A program made the position numbers and the translations under genes. From positions 1 to 64,000 of the forward strand of contig CANMWT010000010.1 in NCBI GenBank assembly GCA_947501635.1: a stretch of 64,000 nt of DNA, in the 5' to 3' direction. The DNA comes from an uncultured Roseobacter sp. (GTDB taxonomy: Bacteria > Pseudomonadota > Alphaproteobacteria > Rhodobacterales > Rhodobacteraceae). Shown here piece by piece: positions 36,045 to 45,544 of this stretch. Within the stretch, counting starts at the first letter, position 1; each line of letters opens with the position of its first letter. The notes beneath the pieces are model-generated. The model searched no databases, was not told the origin of the DNA, and worked only from the letters and a program-made list of their open reading frames with translations.

Positions 36045-37405
36045 CCGACGTTAGTATCTCTACCACGCCCTCTGCGCCCGATCGTGCGAAGCGGGTTTCG
36101 CTGATCTCTTCCGATGCGCGGACCGAAAAACGCAAAAGCGCGGAGCGTAGATTTCGGATGTACGGTATCGCCGGTATCGCTACCGGTATTTTCTTTCTGA
36201 TCGTCTTGCTGGTGTCCATCGTCTCCAGCGGGACGGGGGCCTTCCAGCAGACCTTTATCAATGCGTCGGTTTACCTCGATCCGTCGAAGCTGGACAAAAA
36301 TGGTAATCGCGCGATCGAAGATTTGCGAAAGGTGTCCACCTTTGGATATACGCCGCTGATTCAGCAGGCCGTCTTTGACAAGCTGGAGCAGAACGGTATT
36401 GAAACGCCCCTGCAAAAGCGTGGCGATATGAAAGCGCTGATCTCCGCCTCGGCGGCAGCGCAGGTACGCGATGTTGTGCTCGCCAACCCTGATCTGATCG
36501 GTGAAACGGTCGATTTTCGCATTTTGGCGTCAAGCCGTGTGGATGGGTATCTCAAAGGCCGCGTACAGCGAGAGGATGTGGCCCGCGACAAGAACATCGA
36601 CGCTGAACACCTTGATCTGGTGGATGCTTTGGTGCCGCTTGGGATCATCGAGAAGACATTCAACATCGACTTTATCACCGGTGCCGATGCCTCCGAAAGC
36701 CGGGCGGAAGCTGCCGGCATCGGTGTGGCTATGATTGGGTCTTTCTTTATGATGCTTGTCGTCCTCGTCCTGTCGCTACCGATTGGTGTCGCGGCCTCGA
36801 TCTATCTGGAAGAGTTCGCCCCGAAGAACCGCTGGACCGACCTGATTGAGGTGAACATCGCCAACCTTGCGGCTGTGCCCTCTATTGTCTTCGGTATTCT
36901 TGGCCTTGCCGTGTTTATCCAGTTCATGCATCTGCCTCAGTCAGCGCCGCTTGTCGGGGGGCTTGTACTCACGCTCATGACCCTCCCGACGATCATTATC
37001 TCCACCAGAGCGTCCCTTAAAGCAGTTCCGCCCTCTATACGTGACGCGGCGCTCGGGGTAGGGGCCTCGAAAATGCAGTCGGTGTTTCACCATGTTCTGC
37101 CGCTGGCCGCGCCCGGTATCCTGACCGGTACGATCATTGGTCTTGCTCAGGCACTCGGAGAGACAGCGCCGCTTTTGCTTATCGGGATGGTTGGCTTTAT
37201 TGCTTCGAATGCACCCGATGGTATTGCTTCGGGATTGCTTGATCCAAACTCAGCCATGCCTGCGCAGATTTATGAATGGGCCAAACGCGCCGACCCGGCC
37301 TTTTATGAACGGGCCTGGGGCGGTATCATCATCCTGCTGGGGTTTTTGATTTCAATGAATACCCTTGCTGTCATTCTCCGCCGCCGCTTTGAGCGTCGCT
37401 GGTAA
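36041..37405 (+). CDS. pstA: Phosphate ABC transporter permease PstA, long form
   Basis: The second permease has 454 residues against about 300 in E. coli, with an N-terminal extension (DUF3333-type) that has one membrane helix near residue 48 and a soluble domain of about 130 residues. The core has [20 protein letters not shown], the ABC coupling loop, and [10 protein letters not shown]. Its ATG overlaps the pstC stop, and pstB starts 13 bases after its end. Confidence 0.93.
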   Translation: MTDVSISTTPSAPDRAKRVSLISSDARTEKRKSAERRFRMYGIAGIATGIFFLIVLLVSIVSSGTGAFQQTFINASVYLDPSKLDKNGNRAIEDLRKVSTFGYTPLIQQAVFDKLEQNGIETPLQKRGDMKALISASAAAQVRDVVLANPDLIGETVDFRILASSRVDGYLKGRVQREDVARDKNIDAEHLDLVDALVPLGIIEKTFNIDFITGADASESRAEAAGIGVAMIGSFFMMLVVLVLSLPIGVAASIYLEEFAPKNRWTDLIEVNIANLAAVPSIVFGILGLAVFIQFMHLPQSAPLVGGLVLTLMTLPTIIISTRASLKAVPPSIRDAALGVGASKMQSVFHHVLPLAAPGILTGTIIGLAQALGETAPLLLIGMVGFIASNAPDGIASGLLDPNSAMPAQIYEWAKRADPAFYERAWGGIIILLGFLISMNTLAVILRRRFERRW

Positions 37406-37418
37406 AGGAGCCGTAGAA

Positions 37419-38216
37419 ATGAACGATATGAGAATACTGGAGAGAGACGTGGATGCACAAGCCATCAAGATTTCGGCCAAAAACGTGCAGGTCTTCTACG
37501 GGGACAACCACGCCATCAAAGACGTGAACGTTGACATTCAGGACAAGACGGTGACCGCCTTTATCGGTCCGTCCGGTTGCGGGAAATCCACATTTCTGCG
37601 GTGTTTGAATCGGATGAACGACACCATCGACGTGTGCCGCGTTGAAGGCGACATCTCGATTGATGGTGAAGACATCTACGACAAGCGTGTCGACCCCGTT
37701 CAGTTGCGCGCAAAAGTGGGCATGGTTTTCCAAAAGCCGAACCCGTTCCCGAAATCCATTTACGACAATGTCTCCTACGGTCCGCGTATCCATGGTCTTG
37801 CGAGAACCAAAGCTGATCTGGACGTTATTGTGGAGCAATCCCTGCGCCGCGCGGCGATTTGGGATGAGGTCAAGGACCGCCTTGGCGCGCCCGGCACCGG
37901 CCTGTCAGGAGGGCAGCAGCAGCGTCTGTGCATTGCGCGGGCAGTAGCCACCCAACCTGAAGTGCTGCTGATGGATGAGCCGTGTTCTGCCTTGGACCCG
38001 ATCGCCACGGCGCAGGTAGAAGAGCTGATTGATGAATTGCGCCAGAACTACTCGGTGGTGATCGTGACGCACTCCATGCAGCAAGCGGCGCGTGTCAGCC
38101 AGAAAACAGCATTTTTTCATCTTGGAAATCTGGTTGAATACGGCGAGACAGGCACCATTTTCACCAACCCCGAAGACCCACGTACCGAAAGCTACATCAC
38201 TGGGCGTATTGGATAG
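37419..38216 (+). CDS. pstB: Phosphate ABC transporter ATPase
   Basis: This is the ATPase of the importer (265 residues). Walker A is [13 protein letters not shown], signature [14 protein letters not shown], Walker [14 protein letters not shown] and the switch histidine in [15 protein letters not shown]. The ATG at 37419 has AAGGAG ten bases upstream; a longer frame from 37365 would overlap pstA and add unrelated residues. phoU follows four bases later. Confidence 0.95.
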   Translation: MNDMRILERDVDAQAIKISAKNVQVFYGDNHAIKDVNVDIQDKTVTAFIGPSGCGKSTFLRCLNRMNDTIDVCRVEGDISIDGEDIYDKRVDPVQLRAKVGMVFQKPNPFPKSIYDNVSYGPRIHGLARTKADLDVIVEQSLRRAAIWDEVKDRLGAPGTGLSGGQQQRLCIARAVATQPEVLLMDEPCSALDPIATAQVEELIDELRQNYSVVIVTHSMQQAARVSQKTAFFHLGNLVEYGETGTIFTNPEDPRTESYITGRIG

Positions 38217-38220
38217 AATA

Positions 38221-38931
38221 ATGATTGAAGATCAACATATTGCATCGGTTTTTGACCGTGATCTGGAAGCGATACAAGCGCAGATCATGAAGATGGGCGG
38301 GCTTGTGGAAGCCTCTATTCGTGAAAGTGCCAAATCGCTGGATGACCGCGACGAAGAACTGGCAGAAGAAGTGCGCAAGGGCGATAAGGCCATAGACGCG
38401 CTGGAAGAACTGATAAACGAGGAAGCGGCGCGCGTTCTGGCGCTGCGGGCCCCGATTGCGCGTGATCTTCGGCTTATTCTGAGCGTTATCAAGATCAGCG
38501 CCAATCTGGAACGCATTGGGGACTATGCCAAGAATATGGCCAAGCGAACTGGTGTGCTGTCGCAAATGGCGCCCGTCAATGACAGTACTGGCGCGCTGCG
38601 CCGAATGGCACGCGAAGTCGAGTTGATGTTGAAAGACGCGCTTGACGCATACGTCCAGCGTGACGAGGAACTGGCGATGGACGTCATCTCGCGGGACCGC
38701 GACGTTGACCAGATGTACAACGCGCTGTTTCGGGAATTTCTCACATTCATGATGGAAGACCCGCGCAACATCACGGCCTGCATGCATCTGCATTTCATTG
38801 CCAAAAACATCGAGCGGATGGGCGATCACGCGACGTCGATTGCCGAGCAGGTGGTGTATCTGGTGACCGGAGAACACCCGGATGACCCGCGACCCAAGGC
38901 GGATCTGAACTTTGGGACAGCTAAGGGATAA
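38221..38931 (+). CDS. phoU: Phosphate-signalling complex protein PhoU
   Basis: PhoU couples the Pst transporter to PhoR and represses signalling when phosphate is high. The 236-residue product has the two repeated three-helix bundles with metal-binding patterns (LILSVIKISANLERIGDYA and MHLHFIAKNIERMGDHATSI). The ATG at 38221 lies four bases after the pstB stop. Confidence 0.94.
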   Translation: MIEDQHIASVFDRDLEAIQAQIMKMGGLVEASIRESAKSLDDRDEELAEEVRKGDKAIDALEELINEEAARVLALRAPIARDLRLILSVIKISANLERIGDYAKNMAKRTGVLSQMAPVNDSTGALRRMAREVELMLKDALDAYVQRDEELAMDVISRDRDVDQMYNALFREFLTFMMEDPRNITACMHLHFIAKNIERMGDHATSIAEQVVYLVTGEHPDDPRPKADLNFGTAKG

Positions 38932-38936
38932 CCGCC

Positions 38937-39626
38937 ATGTCTGCCGATCAACCCCGCGTTTTGGTCGTTGAAGATGAACCGGCCCAGCGTGAAGTGCTGG
39001 CATATAATCTGGAAGCGGAAGGTTTTGCCGTCAGCCGCGCCGAAAACGGTGAAGAAGCAATGGTGCTCGTGGATGAATTCGTGCCCGATGTCATTGTGCT
39101 GGACTGGATGATGCCCAATCTGTCGGGCATTGAGGTATGCCGGCGCCTGAAGATCCGAAGCGAGACGCGCAGTATTCCGATCATCATGCTCTCGGCGCGT
39201 TCCGAAGAAGTTGACCGGGTGCGCGGCCTTGAAACCGGTGCGGACGACTATGTGATAAAACCGTATTCTGTCATCGAGTTGATGGCGCGTGTGCGCAGCC
39301 AGTTACGCCGCGTGCGGCCCACAGCCACCGGAGAGCGTCTTGAATACGAAGACATCGTGCTTGATGCGACGAGCCACAGGGTGAACCGTGGTGAAAACGA
39401 ATTGAAACTGGGTCCGACAGAGTTCCGCTTGTTATCGACATTCATGGAAAAACCGGGCCGGGTGTTTTCCCGCGAACAATTGCTGGATCGTGTATGGGGG
39501 CGTGATATCTATGTGGATACGCGTACGGTGGATGTTCACATCGGCCGTTTGCGCAAAGCTCTGACGCAGAACGGCGGCTCAGATCCTTTGCGTACCGTGC
39601 GTGGTGCGGGGTATGCGCTGGGATAG
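38937..39626 (+). CDS. phoB: Phosphate-regulon response regulator PhoB
   Basis: This OmpR-family regulator has 229 residues. The receiver domain has Asp56 in VIVLDWMMPNLSG as the phosphate acceptor, and KPYS as the conserved lysine switch. The C-terminal winged helix (about 130-229) includes LGPTEFRLLSTFMEKPGRV and VDVHIGRLRKAL. It would bind the Pho box upstream of pstS. It is five bases downstream of phoU. Confidence 0.94.
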   Translation: MSADQPRVLVVEDEPAQREVLAYNLEAEGFAVSRAENGEEAMVLVDEFVPDVIVLDWMMPNLSGIEVCRRLKIRSETRSIPIIMLSARSEEVDRVRGLETGADDYVIKPYSVIELMARVRSQLRRVRPTATGERLEYEDIVLDATSHRVNRGENELKLGPTEFRLLSTFMEKPGRVFSREQLLDRVWGRDIYVDTRTVDVHIGRLRKALTQNGGSDPLRTVRGAGYALG

Positions 39627-39859
39627 ACTGCCGGGGCAAAAGCAAGCGGTGGTCGCAGTGAACTTTGCAAAAAGAAGTTAAATCAGCTAATTACCTGTAT
39701 ATTTATTTTACATAATCATGATTATAAACTTTAATGGTGCCATCTTGCTGTAGCGCTCATGCCGCATTGCGCGTCTGATTTCGCTGCTACCCCTGTCACG
39801 ACTGGACAGTACAAGCTTGTCACGATTAAGCACGACTAACTCACAGCGCGAGAAACACT
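39627..39859. other. A+T-rich intergenic region before aroQ
   Basis: The stretch 39655-39740 is far richer in A+T than its surroundings. It contains a perfect 14-base palindrome (39712-39725, ATAATCATGATTAT). Three direct repeats of CACGAYT (39797, 39821, 39831) lie just before the gene. The promoter of aroQ is presumably here, but no clear box pair stands out. Confidence 0.4.
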
Positions 39860-40297
39860 ATGGCTTCTGTCCTGATCCTGAACGGCCCGAATTTGAACTT
39901 GCTGGGTACACGCCAGCCTGAAGTATACGGCAGCACCACCCTGGCCGATATCGAGGCAATGTGTCTGGCACACGGTGAAGCTATTGACCTTAAAGTATCT
40001 TTTGCCCAGTCAAATCACGAAGGTGCTTTGGTCGACGCAATCCATGCGGCCCGTGGCGCACATGACGGTATCATTCTCAACGCTGGTGCCTATACGCACA
40101 CATCTATCGCGCTCATGGATGCGATTGCCTCTGTAGAACTGCCCGCGATTGAGCTGCATTTGAGCAATGTGCATGCGCGAGAGGACTTTCGGCATGTTTC
40201 CTATATTGCCAAAGCCTGCGTTGGGATCATCTGCGGTTTTGGCGCTCAAGGGTACGTGCTGGCCATGGACGCAATGAAAGCCAAAGTTTCAGGTTAG
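39860..40297 (+). CDS. aroQ: 3-dehydroquinate dehydratase, type II
   Basis: It dehydrates 3-dehydroquinate in the shikimate pathway. The 145-residue dodecameric enzyme type has NGPNLNLLGTRQPEVYG (catalytic Arg and Tyr in RQPEVYG), FAQSNHEGALVD, ILNAGAYTHTSIAL and ELHLSNVHARE with the catalytic His. It stands alone between phoB and a bidirectional terminator. Accessory biotin genes sometimes found beside aroQ are absent. Confidence 0.95.
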   Translation: MASVLILNGPNLNLLGTRQPEVYGSTTLADIEAMCLAHGEAIDLKVSFAQSNHEGALVDAIHAARGAHDGIILNAGAYTHTSIALMDAIASVELPAIELHLSNVHAREDFRHVSYIAKACVGIICGFGAQGYVLAMDAMKAKVSG

Positions 40298-40330
40298 GTA
40301 AGCGTAATAAATATCTGATAATAAACAAAA

Positions 40331-40360
40331 AACGCCGCTAAATAGCGGCGTTTCTTTTTA
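40331..40360. terminator. Bidirectional intrinsic terminator
   Basis: AACGCCGCT pairs with AGCGGCGTT (40331-40352) around AAAT, followed by TCTTTTT on the plus strand and TTTTTTGTTT on the minus strand. It serves both aroQ and tsf. Confidence 0.85.
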
Positions 40361-40375
40361 ACTTTATCTGGCAGA

Positions 40376-41251
40376 TTAACCTTTTGCAGCCTTGGCCACT
40401 TCGGCAGCAAAGTCTTCCTTTACCACCTCGATGCCTTCGCCGACTTCCAGCCGCACGAAACCCGTGATCGTCGCGCCGGCTTCTTTTGCCGCCTCGCCCA
40501 CGGTCAGGTCTGGGTTCACAACGAAAGACTGGTTCAGCAAAGTCACTTCAGACATGTACTTTTTCATCCGGCCGATGATCATCTTTTCGATCACCTGCTC
40601 AGGCTTGCCGCTTTCACGCGCGATGTCCATCTGTACTTGCTTTTCTTTTTCAACCACCGCCGGGTCGAGATCGTCCTCGGACAGCGACGCAGGATTGACG
40701 GCGGCGATATGCATTGCAACCTGTTTGCCGAACCCTTCGTCGCCGCCATTCATGGCGACCAGAACGCCGATTTTGCCCATGCCATGCGTTGCAGCATTGT
40801 GCACATAGGAAACCACCGTTTCGCCGTCGATGGCGGACATGCGGCGCAGCGACATGTTTTCGCCGATTGTAGCGATTTTGTCGGTGATCAGATCTTCGAC
40901 GGATTTGCCGCCAATATCTGCTTTTTTCAAAGCATCGACGTCCGCAACACCCATTGCGGCATAGGCAATTTTGCCCACCATTTCCTGAAACTCAGCGTTT
41001 TTGCCGACGAAATCTGTTTCAGAGTTTACTTCGATTGCGATGCCTTTACCGCCCTCGACGTGTACAGCAACAAGACCTTCCGCCGCCGTGCGGCCGGATT
41101 TTTTTGCAGCTTTTGCAAGTCCCTTGGTCCGCAGCCAGTCGACGGCTTCGTCCATGTTACCTTCGGTTTCTGTGAGGGCTTTTTTTGCGTCCATCATGCC
41201 TGCGCCCGTGCTGTCACGCAGTTCTTTCACCATTGCGGCTGTAATCGCCAT
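40376..41251 (-). CDS. tsf: Elongation factor Ts
   Basis: This is the nucleotide-exchange factor for EF-Tu (291 residues). It opens with a UBA-like domain containing [20 protein letters not shown], followed by the TDFVGKN segment and the coiled-coil region. It follows rpsB by 80 bases, the standard rpsB-tsf order. Confidence 0.96.
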   Translation of the reverse strand: MAITAAMVKELRDSTGAGMMDAKKALTETEGNMDEAVDWLRTKGLAKAAKKSGRTAAEGLVAVHVEGGKGIAIEVNSETDFVGKNAEFQEMVGKIAYAAMGVADVDALKKADIGGKSVEDLITDKIATIGENMSLRRMSAIDGETVVSYVHNAATHGMGKIGVLVAMNGGDEGFGKQVAMHIAAVNPASLSEDDLDPAVVEKEKQVQMDIARESGKPEQVIEKMIIGRMKKYMSEVTLLNQSFVVNPDLTVGEAAKEAGATITGFVRLEVGEGIEVVKEDFAAEVAKAAKG

Positions 41252-41331
41252 CTCAGGTTCTCCTTTTGGAATCAGTTTATTCTGTCGGGGCAGGTATACC
41301 CTGCCCCGTATGTCGTAGCAGTGACGTGCGT

Positions 41332-42126
41332 TCAGGCCTGAGCTTCTTCAGCGGCGGGCTCTGCTGGTGCTTCTTCTGCAACCGCTTCTTCAACTGGCGC
41401 GTCTTCCATTGCGCCAAGGTCAACGCCTGCGGCACCCAGTTGCGCGGACATGCCGTCAAGTGCGGCACGCGCAGCCAGATCGCAATAAAGCGCAATGGCA
41501 CGGGACGCGTCATCGTTTCCTGGGATGATGTAGTCGATGCCGTCTGGCGAGCAGTTGGTGTCAACCACTGCGACAACCGGAATGCCCAGTTTGTTCGCTT
41601 CGGCAACAGCCAGCGCTTCTTTTTTCACGTCGATCACAAAGATCAGGTCGGGACGACCGCCCATTTCGCGGATACCACCCAATGAGGCCTGAAGTTTGCC
41701 CTGATCGCGTTCCATGCCCAGACGTTCTTTTTTGGTCAGGCCGGCAAAGCCCTGATCTGCCTGCTCGTCAATCGCTTTCAGGCGGTTGATGGACTGAGAA
41801 ACTGTTTGCCAGTTGGTCAGCGTGCCGCCGAGCCAGCGGTGGTTCATGTAGTATTGCGCGCATTTCTCTGCGGCATCCGCGATCGGCTGCTGTGCCTGAC
41901 GCTTTGTGCCAACAAACAGGATGCTGCCGCCTTTGGCGACCGTTTCGCGGATCACGTTCAGCGCCTGATCCAGCATGGGAACGGTCTGCGTGAGGTCCAT
42001 GATGTGGATGCCGTTGCGCGCGCCGTAGATGAACGGACCCATGCGGGGGTTCCAACGCTGCGTCTGGTGGCCGAAGTGTACGCCTGCTTCAAGCAATTGG
42101 CGCATGGTGAACTCTGGAAGAGCCAT
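41332..42126 (-). CDS. rpsB: 30S ribosomal protein S2
   Basis: S2 has 264 residues with [20 protein letters not shown] at the start, [12 protein letters not shown] and [20 protein letters not shown]. The C-terminal 25 residues are an Ala/Glu-rich tail, common in this order. The ATG at 42126 is chosen because the upstream frame extension (to 42213) lies in the leader. A promoter and a hairpin lie upstream. Confidence 0.96.
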   Translation of the reverse strand: MALPEFTMRQLLEAGVHFGHQTQRWNPRMGPFIYGARNGIHIMDLTQTVPMLDQALNVIRETVAKGGSILFVGTKRQAQQPIADAAEKCAQYYMNHRWLGGTLTNWQTVSQSINRLKAIDEQADQGFAGLTKKERLGMERDQGKLQASLGGIREMGGRPDLIFVIDVKKEALAVAEANKLGIPVVAVVDTNCSPDGIDYIIPGNDDASRAIALYCDLAARAALDGMSAQLGAAGVDLGAMEDAPVEEAVAEEAPAEPAAEEAQA

Positions 42127-42219
42127 GTCGTTATACCTTTCCGGTTTTATCCTCGGCGGGGGCATGACACCATCTGGTGCCAACCGGCGGACCGTTAGGG
42201 ATGTCTCCCCCAAAAGCCC

Positions 42220-42238
42220 AAACCCCGCCTGCGGGTTT
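42220..42238 (-). promoter_or_regulatory. Leader hairpin of the rpsB-tsf operon
   Basis: On the minus strand AAACCC pairs with GGGTTT around a 7-base loop, followed by GGGCTTTTGGG. It lies between the predicted start of transcription and rpsB. It could be an attenuator or an S2-binding element; neither is shown. Confidence 0.35.
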
Positions 42239-42248
42239 CAGTGGGGGC

Positions 42249-42277
42249 CGTATAGGCCAGTGCAGGCGATCCTGCAA
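42249..42277 (-). promoter_or_regulatory. rpsB-tsf promoter
   Basis: Reading the minus strand, TTGCAG (42277-42272) and TATACG (42254-42249) are 17 bases apart. This gives a 5' leader of about 115 bases to rpsB. Confidence 0.55.
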
Positions 42278-42411
42278 GCAAAGAATCGCATGGTTGATTT
42301 AGGCTGCCGGGCTGCGGCGTATGATAGTCTTGCCAGCGGGCGCTGCTGCATCCTAGACTGTTCGCAATGATCCATAAAACAAGCGATCCAGCCATTCCAA
42401 CGGGAGCTAAC

Positions 42412-42999
42412 ATGAAGAACTTTGTATCCGCCGCAGCACTGAGTTTTGCGCTGATTGTGCCAGGTCTGGCCGCAGCTCAAGCCATCACACTCTCACCCGC
42501 CAATCCGCAGCCCAGCAAGGGCGCGTTGGCCAAGGGTCTGGCCGTCACCTACGCGGTTCTGCCAAGCAGTGTGCGCACTGTTGAACTGGCGAAGGCGTCG
42601 TTGAAAAAACGCGGCGAGCCGGGCGCGCCAATCCCAGGGCTGACATTCGAAGATACGGCGCAAGGCGACAAGGTGCTCACCTCAGACCGGCGCGAAAAGG
42701 TGGCCGCCGATATCTCGGGCTACATCCACTTTGCCGCCGCTGGCACATACACGCTGGATTTTCTGGCGAATGATGGCCTGCAGATCGCCATAGGCGGGCA
42801 GGAAGTTGGGTTCTACGACGGCATTCATCCCTGCGGATATGTTGGCGAGGTCGAGGTCAAAATACCCTCAGCAGGCTTCTACCCAGTGCAGGCCACTTAT
42901 TTTCAGCGCAAGGGCACAGCTTGCCTGATGATGGAATGGGGGCCGGATAGTGACGGGCTGGAGCTTGTCACAAATGACGTCTTTTTCCATAAGCCTTGA
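42412..42999 (+). CDS. Exported PA14-domain protein
   Basis: The 195-residue protein has a signal peptide (about 1-22, ending GLAAAQA) and a single PA14-like beta-sandwich (IHFAAAGTYTLDFLANDGLQ, GGQEVGFYDGIHP, GFYPVQATYFQRKGTACLMM). PA14 domains bind carbohydrate or act as modules of adhesins and glycosidases; a lone one has no assigned role. The ATG at 42412 follows GGGAGC. It converges on the ols genes. Confidence 0.72.
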   Translation: MKNFVSAAALSFALIVPGLAAAQAITLSPANPQPSKGALAKGLAVTYAVLPSSVRTVELAKASLKKRGEPGAPIPGLTFEDTAQGDKVLTSDRREKVAADISGYIHFAAAGTYTLDFLANDGLQIAIGGQEVGFYDGIHPCGYVGEVEVKIPSAGFYPVQATYFQRKGTACLMMEWGPDSDGLELVTNDVFFHKP

Positions 43000-43012
43000 G
43001 GCTTTTGCGGTC

Positions 43013-43038
43013 AGGGCAGGGTTTACGACCCCTGCCCT
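43013..43038. terminator. Shared terminator hairpin between convergent genes
   Basis: AGGGCAGGG pairs with CCCTGCCCT around a 7-8-base loop, overlapping the olsA stop. There is no long T-run, so efficiency is uncertain. Confidence 0.4.
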
Positions 43039-43850
43039 TCAAATCCTTGACGCACGGCCGTTTCGCAGGCCTGTGCCATCGCTTTTCGGGTTGGGGCTTG
43101 TTGCACTGTTATGAGCGGTTGGTAAGAGAGTGACACCTCGCCGCCCGCGCCCAGTGCGACCACCCGCAGAAAGTGGCTGCCAAAGTCCATATCACCCCAC
43201 CAGCCAAAAAACCGATGATCTTGTCCCTGCGGGGCCCTGTAAAAAAGACTGACCGGTTGAATGCCGATGTGCCCGTCTTTCTGGTCTTCGAAAAAGGCGG
43301 CGAAAAGGGTCGATTTGAATGGCAGCACGCGTTGCCCATCGCTGCTGGTGCCTTCTGGGAAAAACAACAAACGGTGGCCTGCCGCGATACGTTCCTGAAA
43401 AACCGCCTTTTGTTCGGTGGCCTTTTTTGGATTGCGTTCAATAAAGACGGTGCCGGTCGCGCGGGCGAGCCAGCCGATGCCCGGCCAGCCGGCAACTTCT
43501 GCTTTGGAGACAAAGTAGACCCGTTTTCGTGCGTTCAGCGCGAAAATATCCAGCCAGCTGGAATGATTTGCCACAACGGCGGTTGCACTGGTGTCCGGGG
43601 TGCCGATGATTTTTACTGATAAGCCCAAAATGCCAAGGGTCATGCGACAGACCACAACGGTGATGAATGGCGTTACAGGACGCTGCACGCCGCAAAGCGG
43701 CCTTTCAAACAGCCGCACGACAAGCATGAGCAACAGGCCGCTGAAAATGACCACTGCGAGAATAGGTGTTTTCAAGAGAATGCGGCACCAACCCGCTATG
43801 CCGAAACGTGGTGGCGTGGGCGGCCTGTCTCCATACCAGGTGGCGCTCAT
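43023..43850 (-). CDS. olsA: Lyso-ornithine-lipid O-acyltransferase (PlsC family)
   Basis: It acylates the hydroxyl of lyso-ornithine lipid to complete ornithine lipid. The 275-residue protein has an N-terminal membrane helix near residue 30, the HX4D motif VANHSSWLDIFAL and FPEGTSSDGQRVLPFKSTLF, both typical of the PlsC/LPLAT fold. It overlaps the olsB-like gene by four bases. PlsC glycerophospholipid activity is an alternative, but the gene pairing points to OlsA. Confidence 0.85.
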   Translation of the reverse strand: MSATWYGDRPPTPPRFGIAGWCRILLKTPILAVVIFSGLLLMLVVRLFERPLCGVQRPVTPFITVVVCRMTLGILGLSVKIIGTPDTSATAVVANHSSWLDIFALNARKRVYFVSKAEVAGWPGIGWLARATGTVFIERNPKKATEQKAVFQERIAAGHRLLFFPEGTSSDGQRVLPFKSTLFAAFFEDQKDGHIGIQPVSLFYRAPQGQDHRFFGWWGDMDFGSHFLRVVALGAGGEVSLSYQPLITVQQAPTRKAMAQACETAVRQGFEGQGS

Positions 43851-44611
43851 GCTGATGTGCCCTGATACAGGCGCGCCTGCCGCTGGTTCATTTTTTCAGT
43901 ATCGAGGATAAGGCACACATCGGTGGTGTTAAAGCTGTGGTCGACATAAGCCCCCTGCCCCACAAAGCCGCCCAATCGCAAATAGGCTTTGATAAGCGAA
44001 GGGACCTCAAGCATCGCCGCGCGGCGGTCGAGGTCCGGTTCGGCGATCAGGTCCATCCGCTGGAAAGCTGCGGCGCGCGCGGTGACACGCAAGGCTTCGG
44101 GCGCGAGATGGCGGTGATGCAGCAAAGACAAGGGTGCAGCCAGCTCTTGGGGATTTGTGCCGTGAAAGCTGGCAACGCCAAAAAGCACCTCGATATCGTG
44201 GTCGGCAATGTAGCGTGCTAGCCCGCTCCACAGATGAAAAAGTGCCGGACCACCACGGTAGTCCGCGTGCAGGCACGAGCGCCCGAGTTCCAGCAGCCGC
44301 CGCCCGGAGTTTAACAGGGGCGCAAGGTCATACTCTGAGGCAGAGTAGAACCCGCCCGCGCATTCCGCCTGATCGCGGCGCATCACGCGGTAGACCCCCA
44401 CAACGGTGCCGGACGTGCTTTCTTTCAGTAATAGGTGGTCGAAATAGGGGTCGAACCTGTCCTGTTCGAGTTTGTTGCGGTGGTCAACAAGTGGCCCGCT
44501 GCCACCCAGCTCTTCGATAAACACCTGATAGCGCAGTCTTTTGGCCGCGTTCAGGTCTTCCTCGGTCTGAGCGAGCGACACCATGAATGGAGGTTCTGAA
44601 GTTGCAGTCAT
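43847..44611 (-). CDS. olsB: Ornithine-acyl-ACP N-acyltransferase
   Basis: It transfers a 3-hydroxyacyl group from ACP to ornithine, the first step of ornithine lipid synthesis. The 254-residue GNAT-like protein has LRYQVFIEELGG, ESTSGTVVGVYRVM, LELGRSCLHADYRGG and FGVASFHGTNP. OlsB-OlsA overlap is standard. A Pho-like box lies 53 bases upstream, consistent with known induction of ornithine lipids under phosphate starvation in related bacteria. Confidence 0.88.
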   Translation of the reverse strand: MTATSEPPFMVSLAQTEEDLNAAKRLRYQVFIEELGGSGPLVDHRNKLEQDRFDPYFDHLLLKESTSGTVVGVYRVMRRDQAECAGGFYSASEYDLAPLLNSGRRLLELGRSCLHADYRGGPALFHLWSGLARYIADHDIEVLFGVASFHGTNPQELAAPLSLLHHRHLAPEALRVTARAAAFQRMDLIAEPDLDRRAAMLEVPSLIKAYLRLGGFVGQGAYVDHSFNTTDVCLILDTEKMNQRQARLYQGTSA

Positions 44612-44663
44612 GTATTTTATCGAACCTTGTCCATCCGCCGTTTCAACCCGAGCTACCGTAAAA

Positions 44664-44681
44664 AGGACAGTTTTGTAACGT
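44664..44681 (-). promoter_or_regulatory. Pho-box-like site upstream of olsB
   Basis: On the minus strand ACGTTAC (44681-44675), AAAA and CTGTCCT (44670-44664) form a tandem with the 11-base period of PhoB sites. The second heptamer matches the CTGTCAT consensus at six of seven bases, the first at four or five. It is weaker than the pstS box. Confidence 0.4.
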
Positions 44682-44737
44682 GACCCTTTTGCATTTATAC
44701 AATCTGCGGGTGTAGATTAACCTTTTGGAAAGGATGT

Positions 44738-44935
44738 TCATTCATCAAATACAGCAAGCAAGGCTACGCGGGCGCTATCAATGACGATTTTACCCTCATC
44801 CCTGAAATTGACGGTGATCTTGCCGGCAATATTGCTTTGGACTTGGCCGGTGCCCCATTCAGGACGGTCTGGATGACGCACCAACATACCAGGAGAGAAT
44901 ATGGCGTTTAAGTCTTCCACGTCGGTCCTTTCCAT
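44738..44935 (-). CDS. DUF3553 family protein
   Basis: The 65-residue protein matches DUF3553 in its IFSPGMLVRHPDRPEWGTGQ and ITVNFRDEGKIVI segments, with a compact, all-beta pattern. The family resembles small Tudor-like/SH3-like folds at the end of some helicases, but free-standing members have no known role. It is divergent from chpT, 12 bases away, a pairing that I believe is common in Rhodobacterales. Confidence 0.82.
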   Translation of the reverse strand: MERTDVEDLNAIFSPGMLVRHPDRPEWGTGQVQSNIAGKITVNFRDEGKIVIDSARVALLAVFDE

Positions 44936-44947
44936 GCGGAGGTTTTA

Positions 44948-45544
44948 ATGGAGAACAGTCAAGTCAACCTGAGCGCTTTGATCGGCAGCCGCATTTGTCA
45001 TGACCTGATATCTCCAATCGGCGCAATCAACAATGGGTTGGAGCTTTTGGACATGTCCGGTGGGCAGTCCGGTCCCGAGATGGAGTTGATTCAGGAAAGT
45101 GTCGGCAATGCGAGCGCACGCATCAGGTATTTTCGGGTGGCTTTCGGGGCTGCGGGGGACCAGACGATGGGCCGGTCCGAGATCACGTCGATTCTGGCCG
45201 ATGTTATGCATGGTGCGCGGCTGGATGTGGCGTGGGGGCCGATGGATGCGCAGCCAAGGTCCTTTGTCAGGCTCGCTTTTCTGGCGCTGTTGTGCGTCGA
45301 GGCTGCGATGCCCTACGGAGGACGGATCGAGATCAGCCAGCAAACAGGCAACTGGCTTTTGCATGGCCGGGCAGAAAAGCTGAATATCGACGAACCTTTA
45401 TGGGATGTCCTTTATACTAAAACCGTGCCCGCCGATTTGCGACCGGCGCAGGTTCAATTTGCGTTGCTGCCGCTGATCGCTGCCGACATGGGGCGCAGCG
45501 TTACAACGGAAATCGGCCAGGATGCCATCAAGCTCGGGTTTTAG
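44948..45544 (+). CDS. chpT: Histidine phosphotransferase ChpT
   Basis: ChpT relays phosphate from the kinase CckA to CtrA (and CpdR) in the alphaproteobacterial cell-cycle/motility pathway. The 198-residue dimeric protein has the phosphorylated His18 in [20 protein letters not shown] and a degenerate ATPase-like C-terminal domain. GGAGG precedes the ATG. Its last four bases overlap the end of proA on the opposite strand. No cckA or ctrA is in the window. Confidence 0.9.
   Translation: MENSQVNLSALIGSRICHDLISPIGAINNGLELLDMSGGQSGPEMELIQESVGNASARIRYFRVAFGAAGDQTMGRSEITSILADVMHGARLDVAWGPMDAQPRSFVRLAFLALLCVEAAMPYGGRIEISQQTGNWLLHGRAEKLNIDEPLWDVLYTKTVPADLRPAQVQFALLPLIAADMGRSVTTEIGQDAIKLGF

Noticed and set aside
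39793-39823. CTGTCAC and TTGTCAC before aroQ as a Pho box
   Set aside because: The heptamers are 24 bases apart, not 11 or 22, and the intervening position does not match.
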